Made by a program: the position numbers and the translations under genes. The notes under the pieces were generated by a model that worked only from the letters and a program-made list of their open reading frames with translations, did no database searches and had not been told where the DNA came from. A stretch of 64,000 nt of DNA from Parachlorella kessleri (taxonomy: Eukaryota > Chlorophyta > Trebouxiophyceae > Chlorellales > Chlorellaceae), in NCBI GenBank assembly GCA_001598975.1, contig BBXU01001029.1, positions 62,001-126,000 on the forward strand, given 5' to 3'. Of this stretch, positions 49,001 to 57,500 are shown piece by piece. The stretch's first letter is position 1; each line of letters opens with the position of its first letter.

Positions 49001-49446
49001 TGGCCCCCCACTTTGAACTCACAGCAACACCGCCAGCTGTGACGGGGCCCTGTAAAGTCAACTCTCTCTCTCGCTCGATCTGTCAAGGCCAAGGCTTAAC
49101 CCACGCCCCTGGCTGGTGTCCTGGGTTCTCCCAGGGCACCACTCAAGGCACGGCTACGGCTGTGCCCTCCAGGCCTGGGCGTATTTATTTATTTATTTGG
49201 AAAGGCCAAGGCCTTTGCTGCTGGGCAGGCTTGATGGCCTGCCTCCTGACCCTCCCCACCACAGAACCGCCCCGCAATGGTGACAGTTGCAGAGAGGGTG
49301 TGCCATGCTGGTGCTGGTGCAGGGTGCCCGAGGACTGCCCTGCTGACGTGGCGCAGCTCATCGCAGCGTGCCTTGAGACCGACCCTGGGAGTCGGCCCAC
49401 AGCAGCCCAGGTGGTGGAGGTCCTGCTCAGCTCCTCAAGGAATTGA
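40006..49446 (+). CDS. LRK4: full-length LRR receptor-like kinase, 1002 aa, 22 exons
   Basis: Exons: 40006-40093, 40243-40378, 40525-40629, 41143-41301, 41486-41644, 41845-41928, 42107-42175, 42662-42766, 43004-43216, 43483-43557, 43811-43894, 44140-44448, 44693-44758, 45207-45373, 45697-45852, 46168-46517, 46860-46991, 47488-47597, 47930-48008, 48340-48427, 48602-48752, 49323-49446. Signal peptide (CLLIVAASLQAGQG), LRR N-cap (ALLKLGG, DHCLWRGIVC), LRRs, four-Cys block (CWPKAA, VVCGPP, AECRQFFDIC), TM (LVIVALLAGFNFTLLVLAF) and kinase. Lys790, HAD Asp880 and DVG Asp898 are intact. The C-terminus is four residues longer than LRK3 and LRK5 (SSSRN). Upstream of exon 18 lies a decayed partial copy of that exon with its own acceptor, 59 bp away, so its use would shift the frame. 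Intron 17 carries an R1 repeat, and intron 19 a minisatellite and a hairpin. Closest relative for most exons is LRK3. Confidence 0.88.
47150..47265 (+). repeat. R1 dispersed repeat, copy 6, in LRK4 intron 17
   Basis: GGAGGCAGGTAATGCGACC, GGGCTGACAGGGTTCTATG, then CTTGCCTGAGACCTGAGCC and CAGTAGGTCTCTC. Its right end closely matches that of the copy at 3834-3957, so these two may be recent relatives. Confidence 0.6.
47429..47487 (+). repeat. Decayed duplicate of exon 18 start, LRK4
   Basis: Follows an acceptor (CTCTGCAG) and reads CTAGTGGGTGGGTATGTGGC, similar to the start of the true exon 18 at 47488. It corresponds in position to the 63-bp duplication in LRK2. Confidence 0.6.
48069..48149. 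repeat. 27-bp minisatellite, three copies, LRK4 intron 19
   Basis: Three adjacent 27-bp units starting GGTGGGC(T/C)TATAGTTACT; only one base differs between the first and the other two. Confidence 0.85.
48178..48218. repeat. Perfect inverted repeat, 19-bp arms, 3-nt loop, LRK4 intron 19
   Basis: Left arm 48178-48196 (CAACTGCACGCTGGGTGTG), loop CCG, right arm 48200-48218 its exact complement. LRK5 has only a left-arm-like sequence at the equivalent place (near 59770), so the second arm appears to be an inverted duplication specific to LRK4. Confidence 0.85.
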
Positions 49447-50126
49447 GTACGCTGTCTAGTTCAACTTGAAACCTAACAGAGCCGCTGTAAAGGATATACT
49501 GCACACTGGGTTGCAAAAGCTGTTTCTGTGTGCACGCTAGATGATGACGCTGTGCAGGACGAACTGTACTACACCAAGTTTTGATCTACTATCAGACAAG
49601 TCTTCATGCCGTGCTCTGTATGTTTCACGGTCGTCCTGGAATACCTCAAGGAGAACATCTCATAATCAGATTAGTAGTTACAGATTTGTCTGACAGCACG
49701 CCGTTGGTAGGACTAACAAGTATGTAGGATGTGCAGAGGCTGTACAGGCCCCATGGAGCAAATGTGGAGTGTAGTATTAGACAAAGGAAAGTGCCTTGAG
49801 TGGGTCTATGGGATGTGATCTGCGCTCCAACGGGGTGATGTGACTAGCTAAGCAACGAGCCTACAGGCCTTGCAGTGTTGCCAAGAAGCCGCGGCAAAAC
49901 AAAACCCTCATAAAACAACCCTTGCACGCCCCGTCCTGCAAGACCCACGAAACCTGCACCACACACTCCACTACTTGCCACAGTCGAAAAAGAATGGAGA
50001 GGAGTACAAACAGGCAAACCCGAGGTTCCTTTCACATGTGCTTCGCGGCATTTGTTCTGTCTCATACTCGAGAGATGCAACAACAAAGGATCCAGCTGAT
50101 CCACCAGGGGACATGACCCTCCCAGC
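49447..50126. other. Intergenic region downstream of LRK4
   Basis: No gene. The segment 49860-50060 is diverged but alignable with the sequence downstream of LRK5 around 61150-61450 (shared AACAAAACCCTC/AACAAAACTCCC, GACCCACGAAA, GAGGTTCCT and CACATGTG), supporting duplication of the whole flank. Confidence 0.5.
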
Positions 50127-51181
50127 CTAGGGAGCCCCAACCAACGCCTGAGCTGCCTTACTCCAGGTCTCCCTGTAGGCAGAGTCTGTCGCCCACCGTT
50201 CATAGTCTTCTCCGAGCCTGTGGACATGTACACGAGCTGTATTTATACAGGCGCATGGCTCGTCAGTATATGCATGAAGTAACCGGAGAAAATCCGGAAT
50301 ATATGGTGAGGACGTCCACATCGCCACCCGCCCCTTTCCGCCCCTGCTTCCCCAACGCCTCCACCCTGCGCTGCCCGCCCCACAAAGCCTGCCACGTAAT
50401 GGCCCGGCCCCTGCTTGGATAGATTCACCGGTATGGCCTGCAGCCCAATTATCGCCCTTGAGCGGTTGTGGCGGCCTTGCGTGCCACCACGACCCCCTAT
50501 GCTCGCCCCTGTAAGGTCCAGGGAAATCCCTCGGTTGCCCATGTGGTGCACTCGCCTGCGCCTGGAGAGCGGCAGGAGAGCTCCCACAAGCCCGCCGACC
50601 ACAGCGTTGCAGCTGTGGTATCTAGGATGGCAGCGGCAGGAGGTCACAAGGCGCCACCACCTCTGCACCTCTACCGTCAGGTCCCCTTTTTGTCTGCCCT
50701 CTGCCTGGTCGTTGCTGCACCGGCAGAGGCTGCCATTGCTGCTGGCCGGTTGCAGCACGCTTAATGCCAGGCTGCGTGCTTGAGCTGCAGTGCCAGCTCC
50801 GCTGTCTTCTGCGGGGCCTGCTCACCGTGCTGGGCCTACCGCCTGCGCCTGCTGCCCCTGCGCCTTCTGCTCCTGCTCCTGCTGCTGTTGCTGTGGCAGG
50901 CCCTGCTGCGTCAGCGTGCCTGCTCCCACACCTGGCCGCTGACTCCCCAAGCTTCGCTCGCTCCATTGCCATCGCTGGTAGGCTGCTCTGAGCAGGCCTT
51001 GGCTGCCTGCCGGTGGCCTGCCACGTCACCTCCGTCCTGAAGCGCAGCGCCAGTCCTCAAAGGAGGCGAAGCATGGGGAGCCTGGCAGGCGGCAAGACCG
51101 CGACTTCAGTACCATTCGGGGAGGCGACTCGTGCATGATGACTTCAAGGTCCACCTCGGGCGCCACCCAGACCCCCAGGAT
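50127..51181 (-). pseudogene. DUF1997-family pseudogene (truncated, frameshifted)
   Basis: Homologue of the intact gene at 61468-63557. Its last exon (50217-50127) reads LGEDYERWATDSAYRET and ends in TAG. Its central exon (51181-50556) starts ILGVWVAPEVDLEVIMHESP. Relative to the intact gene it lacks about 4 nt after the FASFED segment (near 51053), shifting the frame, and has an in-frame stop where the intact gene reads LPRPFLEAS. The two 5' exons of the intact gene are not found upstream. The GC splice donor before the last exon (CGCAG|GCGAGT) is shared with the intact copy. Probably dead. Confidence 0.7.
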
Positions 51182-51546
51182 CTGCGACAAGCAATGGGGC
51201 AGCAGGCTAGCGGCGGGTTGACAGAGGGGACGATCCGTGCGCAGCACGTTTCCGATTCTTGTACTGAGCAGATTCAGTACACTGGAATGCTTCATTGTCC
51301 GTCCTTTGGGGCAGCATTCTGTACAAAGGAACACAAGAAACTCAATCCAATGTCCAACATATCAATCAATTTGTCCTGTCTGTATACCACGGTAGTACTG
51401 AGCACTTGTCCTGACAGTATACTACGGTAGCAAAGGCACTTAGCCTTGCATTTTGCGGAGAGCCTGTTGGGAACATTCGACATTATAACCCTGCAATGTA
51501 AAACGGATCTCCCAGCTGGATTGCGCTTGATCATGTTGTACACTAC
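51182..51546. other. Upstream region of LRK5
   Basis: Lies between the pseudogene and the LRK5 ATG. It contains two GTATACYACGGTAG repeats (near 51381 and 51417) and then the conserved LRK proximal block. There is no poly-G tract, unlike LRK2-4. Confidence 0.5.
51435..51546 (+). promoter_or_regulatory. Conserved LRK proximal block, LRK5
   Basis: GGCACTTAGCC at 51435 and CCCAGCTGGATTGCGCTTGA before the ATG: a diverged version of the LRK3/LRK4 block, with the same spacing. Confidence 0.5.
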
Positions 51547-54500
51547 ATGTGCTGGGGTCGGCTCAAGCGGACTTGTTTGCTACTAGTAGCAGCTTTCCTG
51601 CAGGCAGGACAGAGCGCAAATCATCAAGTAGAACGTAAGTACAATTGCGCCTATTCTATACACAAGACCAACAAACAGCCGCTATTGCAGGTTGGCCTAC
51701 CAGGGAGGACATACATGTCAGGACATGTTAGACAGAAGTGTCAGGACATGTCAGGACATGTCAAACATATTTGTTAGGACATGTCAGGACTCCCTCACCT
51801 GTATGTCGCCTGTATATTGAAGAAGGGGTGCTTATCATATGCGAGGGCCTTGTGGAGCAATAGTTTGCACGTGTTGCAGGTGCTGCCCTTCTGAAGCTTG
51901 GTGGGTCGCTGAAGCGCGACACCGAGACAGGGCCTGTGCCCCTTTGGCAACCCGGCCAAGGCCACTGCCTATGGCCAGGCATAACTTGTGATGCCGCGGG
52001 GGAGGTTGTGAACGTGTGAGCAAACTACCAAGATCAGGCCTGCCAAGAAAAGCCTTCTAGCACACCGAAATAAGGCGGCCGACGGGCTGTGTCATAGGCT
52101 GTGCCCGAGGCTCAGCAAGGCAACTTGTTAATGGCCAAAGTAACGAGCAAGCTTTGCTTTCCAGGATGATCGCGGGGTCTCCAACGAAGGGACTCCTGCA
52201 AGATGCCGCACAACCCTGGCTTCCCCGCGAGGGGCTGGAGGCTGTGGCGGCGCTCGACAAGCTGCGGTCACTGTAAGTGTAGCCCAGTTTGGCACCGGTG
52301 GACGGTATGCACAGAGCTGCGCAGCATGCTGAGCACAGCTTACAGTGGTGGGCGTCAAACTGCAACCGATCGATCACTGTAGGGCTGCACCCATCGTAAG
52401 TTGTATGCTTCCCGCTCCCTTCCTTGCATGCCAGGGTGCATGCGGGTACCCTGTCTGGCTATCATCACCTGCCTGGTGAGGTCACTGCATGAAGCTGCTG
52501 CCGCCGCCACAGGCACGCAGTCCGAGTGAGCTCTGTCTCCAAAGGGACGCACAGTTAGCCAGCCGGGGGCTCCCACTGATCGGACCCAAGGCCGGCGCTC
52601 AACAGCCACCTTGTACCTGGGTTGTGCGGAGTGTGTCACCGCTCCAGGGGTACCGACTGGGGATGCTGCGTACCTATGACCTCCCGCCCCGCCTTCACCC
52701 TTTCATCGTGTCTGCCGCAAGGGCCCCTGGGACGGGTGCCCAGAAGCCTCTGTCACTTACTAGACCTGTTCTCGGCTGCAGGGAAATCGAACACCATGAT
52801 ATAGAGCCTGGAGGGCTGCCGGAAAGCTGGGCTGGGCTGCAGCACTTGGAGGTTTTAGCAGTGAACGTGCCAGTCAGGGCTGCCCTCCCTGGTGCTGCAT
52901 GGGCTTACCCAGGCTCCTTCCCATCCCTGCTGTCGTTGTGAGTCATCTGCTGCCTGCTTGGCTGCGCTGCCAGCAGTCTAGCATCCACTATCCGGAGTGC
53001 TGCGTTGAAGAACATATGTTGGGCTCCAGCATGTTCTGTAACGGACCAGCAGGCTGCCAGATGCAGCAGTGCGTCCAATGGCGAGCACATGTCAACCTAC
53101 AAGTTGACATGTCATTTTGCAGGTCACTCGTGAGAAGCGACATCACTGGCACCCTGCCGGCAGCCTGGGCGTCTCCTGGGGCTTTCCCCAATCTCCAGGA
53201 CTTGGTTATCAACTCCCCACACCTGACAGGGTCTCTCCCGCCGGAATGGGCAGCGTCGGGCTTCCCCTTGCTGCAGCGTCTGTGAGATGGGAGCCCGCTT
53301 GACAGTCACACATTACCTTAGCAGGGCCTGCCTGGAGTCTGATAGTAAACATCTGCGTGGACCCAGCGCGCTAGCTGGAGCTGAAGCTAGTGCGCCACAG
53401 CAAGCTTGCTGTGGCGCGCATCCATATTGGGCGCCAACAAGGCGCGCCTGCTGTGTTGGGCCCACAGTGTTGCGCGGTAGAGTGTTCACCGGGTTCTGTT
53501 GTGTGTTGGTTTCTGCAGGTCTATCGAGGCAGGGGGGCTGACTGGCAGGTTCCCTGCGGAGTGGCTGAGTGCCACCACAGCATTCCCAAGCCTGCACTCC
53601 ATGTGAGCCCGTCAGTGGAGCCCCCTTGGATGGGCTGCGCCGCTCAGTTGGAGCAGCTTTGAGCCTGCTGACTGACTGCATGAGTAGGTTCAGCGTATGT
53701 TGTCCGTGCCCTCAAGTGCTCTGACAGTTGCACACGCTGCACACACCCAGGCTCACTGGGCCGTCCGTTGCACGCAGGGAGCTTTCAGGCTGCGCCGGGT
53801 GGGGAGAGCTGCCATACCGAGTGGTGCTCCCTTCACTCACCAAGCTGTAAGTACAGGGGACTCTTTGCTGGCTGGGGTTTCCTGGGGCCACAGCGCGCTT
53901 AGCTGGTACCAATCTACGGGCAGCAGGCAAGGCACTAGGCAAGGGGCATGGCAAATGGCAAGGCACGATGCAGAATGTGTCCTGGCCCGCTAGGCAGCTG
54001 AGGGGGCCCGGCCAGTGCACTTAAGCATACCAAGCTTTCATCCCTGAGCCGTAGCCGCGGATAGCTTGTTTGCCTGCCGTCCTCCTCTGACATTGTCGGA
54101 TCCCGGGCAGGGCCTCATTGCACGCGGCGGGCCCAAAGCGAGCTGCCGCCGGTATGCTGCCTGTGCAGCCATTGCTGTGGGGTTGGCTGGGGTCTCATCT
54201 AGTCTAGTCTAACAGCATACCGCAGCCCGACCATGCTGCGGTGAGACCCCCAAGTGGGGCCAACAAAAAGTGGCTGGCAGCTGGGTACGTTGGTTGTCAG
54301 CTTGCCTGCTTCATGACAGGTAAACTGCGACTTGTGCTGCAGGAGTCTGACAAAGTGTGGGCTCTCCGGCACCCTTCCGGCCTCCTGGGGTCAAGAGGGG
54401 AACCTAGCAAAGCTGGGGTTATTGAATCTGAGTCTGAACAAACTCAGGTGCAGTATGCTTCTCTTACCCAATCTGCTATCAGTTGGAACGCTACTTGTGC

Positions 54501-57500
54501 GTGTGGTGTTTACTGGAAAGGCAACATAGTGTGGCGGCTTGCCTGCCGCTATCAGAAGTTCAACCTAGTGGGTTCCCACAAAAGCGCATTGCCTGCCTCA
54601 ACGGGGACAAACAACATGAGGGCTACAGTGGGTCAAGAAGAGTGGCCCTCAGTGGTATGCTGCTGCTGCAGGGGCCCTTTTCCTAAGAGCTGGCTGTGTG
54701 CTGGGCTGCCGGCGTTGCAAGAGCTTTTCATCTCTGACAACATGATCACGTCGCTGCCCTCCTGTTGCCCACGCTCCACCAGCGCGCTGACTACTCTGTG
54801 GGTGGACGGCAATCACCTACGTGGCATCCTTCCTTTCTCAGAGCGGCAGTGCAGAAATGGCACCCAGCTTTCCTTGCGTTCCATGTAAGTGCCATCAGAC
54901 GGGAAGATTTGCATCCAGTTGGACGCGGTGCATCCGATGATCCAGGTGTCCTTAGCCAGCCTTGCGTATGAGACTACTAATAGTAAAATATGTAATAAAA
55001 CACGTTGTGGCTAGGGAGCGTGAGCGTGACCGTGAGTAATGCTGGGAAGCTTGTTACAGTGCGAACGGTATGAATGGTGCACTGGTTGGTACCTTGTAAT
55101 GACAACACACTCAAGCACGCCCCCGGGCGCTTCCCTGGAGTCTGTCACCTGACCATTCTGATGATCTGCTTGCTGCAGCAACCTGTCGGGGAACGGGCTG
55201 ACGGGGACGCTCCCAGCTAACTGGCCTGCCACCCTCCCTAGGCTTGAATCTCTGTAGGTCTGGCAGGACCTGCCCTGTGCCTGCACAACTTGATATGCGT
55301 ATCTGTGGTTGCTGGTTGATGGCAGCGGCAGGACGAGTGTGGGCAGGGCGGCACCGGTGGGAGGCCCCAGTATAACAGCTTTGGTGGCAGCAATGGCCAG
55401 CCAGCTCTAGTACGGACTGTCAAGGGCGCATGAGTCTGCATGATCAGCAAACGGGGGAGCAGCCTTGAGCAGCAAGTAGTACTAACTGTTACACTGTACC
55501 TGTTCCTGTGCAGCTTCTTGGATCGCAATTCTCTGTTTGAGGAGGAGCTGCCGTCGACATGGGCTGCCCCTACCGCCTTCCACGCCCTTTTGGACCTGTG
55601 AGGGCCCTGCCCAGCTGCTGGCTACCCACGCCACTGCATTGCGTGTTGCTAGGACTGCCCATCTGCAGAATGGACAGCAGACGCGCCGCCTGCACAACTT
55701 ATCACTCTCATTGTCCTGCAACACTGACATCCTGCCAACGCCGGCAGGCCCTCTGCACATCCAGCTGCATCGCTCCACCGATTCTCATACCTTCAGCACC
55801 AATGTTTCACTCGTCACGCCTTGTCTACTGAGTGTAGGAACCTCGGCGACAATAGTTTCCCTTGGACCCTGCCTCTTGTTTTACTGGAGAATCACACCCC
55901 AGCAGCTATAAGCCTTGCTGGTTGCGGCATTCGAGGCACTCTCCCCCCGCTCGATGGGTTCAGTCCAAAGGCGGGCAGACATGTGGGGATGCTCAACCTG
56001 TCCCGCAACTTGTTGACCGGACGCTTGCCCTCGACTTGGGCTGCCGTGCCCCACTTTATGGTGACATACTCCCTGGACCTGTCTTACAACCACCTAACAG
56101 GGCCCATCCCTTTGGAATGGCTGGATTCATCATGGCAGCCCGCCATGTAAGCCCCTTCTTGCCTTGTGTGCGTGACAGAGGTGCAGGGAGCAGCTCGGTC
56201 GCAGCTCATCGCATATGGCCGGGTCGCCATGATGCTTTCGGGGTAAAGATGCCATGGTAATCCCTACTCCTTAGTGCAACTGGAATAGGGAATACTGTTC
56301 TCTGGCTTCTTGAAGAGTCAGGCATAGCACTAAGCCACTGCGGTGTGACGGCTGCGGCTGACCCTCTGTATTTAGCTTTGGTGCAGCCAGTTGCAGGGCA
56401 ACAATCTATCAGGACCGCTACCCATGCCCACCCAGGAGGGGTCCCTCTACCTGTGAGTAACACTTCCAAGCAAGTCTGTTGGGCAATGACACACCGGGGC
56501 TGGGTGCTGTGCACCGTGATGTTCGCTTTTGAGCGGTCTGCGCTTCATGCAATGTAAGCTCGCTTCATGCGGAGGTGGCAGTGCAGCTGTGCAATGTGAG
56601 CGGGCCGCAACAAAGTTTTGTTATGATGCTTAATGTCTTGCCCGATGTTTCTCGCAGCTGTGGCACGGTGGGAAGTTTGGGGTCCTACTCAGCTCACATC
56701 TATTGCATGGCAAGTGCCACCAAGCCGGAATCGCGTACTGGGTCACGTACCTGGGAGTTGTTGCTCATGCATGGAAGATGTTGCTGAGCCACGAAATATC
56801 TTATCCCAGTGTGGAAGGTAGGAAAGTTGGTCGTGTGCCACACTGTACCGCCACCTGGCACTGCTGCCCTGTAGGAACGTGGTGCCCGGCAACGAGGGCC
56901 TCTGCTGGCCCAAGGCTGCTGTTGTGGAGAAGGTGCTAGGGAAACCCTTCGTGTGTGGGCCGCCCTCGATTGCGAATCTGTCGACACTGGCCGAGTGCCG
57001 CCGGGCCTTCAAAAGTTGTGCCCTGGAGCCAGCGGCAGCGGGTGCGGAAGGAGATGCGCAGTGAAGCGTTGCTCTCGCAGCAGGGCTGCTATGATGGTTT
57101 GTCTGCTCTCTCATTTCTTGAGGCCAGGGGATGCTGTTTTTTGCTGCCCAGCATGCTCATGCAGAGTACGTGCTGGCAGTTACCCCACAGAGGTGGTAGC
57201 CCTGTGCAGCTGCATTAGGCAGCTGCCTTGAAAGCCACACTGTACTGCTGTGGTTGACTGCCTGGTGAACCTTGCACCAGGTCTGCTGACTGTCCCACAT
57301 CATGCCCTGAGCCAAGTAAGTACCGCAGAGCTCCCTCTGTCTGTGCTGCCTGCAGGCATGCTGTCCAAGGGGCTAGGGCTGGCTGTTGGGGCTCTGCTTG
57401 CGGGCATCAACTTCGCGGTTTTACTGCTGGTTTATGTCAGGCGCTGCTGGCCCAAAGGTCCAATCCTGCCATCTGTGGAGCTGGGAGGTACGTGGAATGC

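Noticed and set aside
51707..51793. Resemblance of AGGACATGTC repeats to p53-type response elements
   Set aside because: The match is to a short degenerate consensus, and no such factor is expected in an alga. It is treated as a tandem repeat only.
55400..55520. Extra LRR-like exon sought in the long introns of LRK5, and similarly in LRK2-4
   Set aside because: No additional stretch combined a phase-2 acceptor, an LRR core and a donor. The 22-exon set already accounts for every conserved block.
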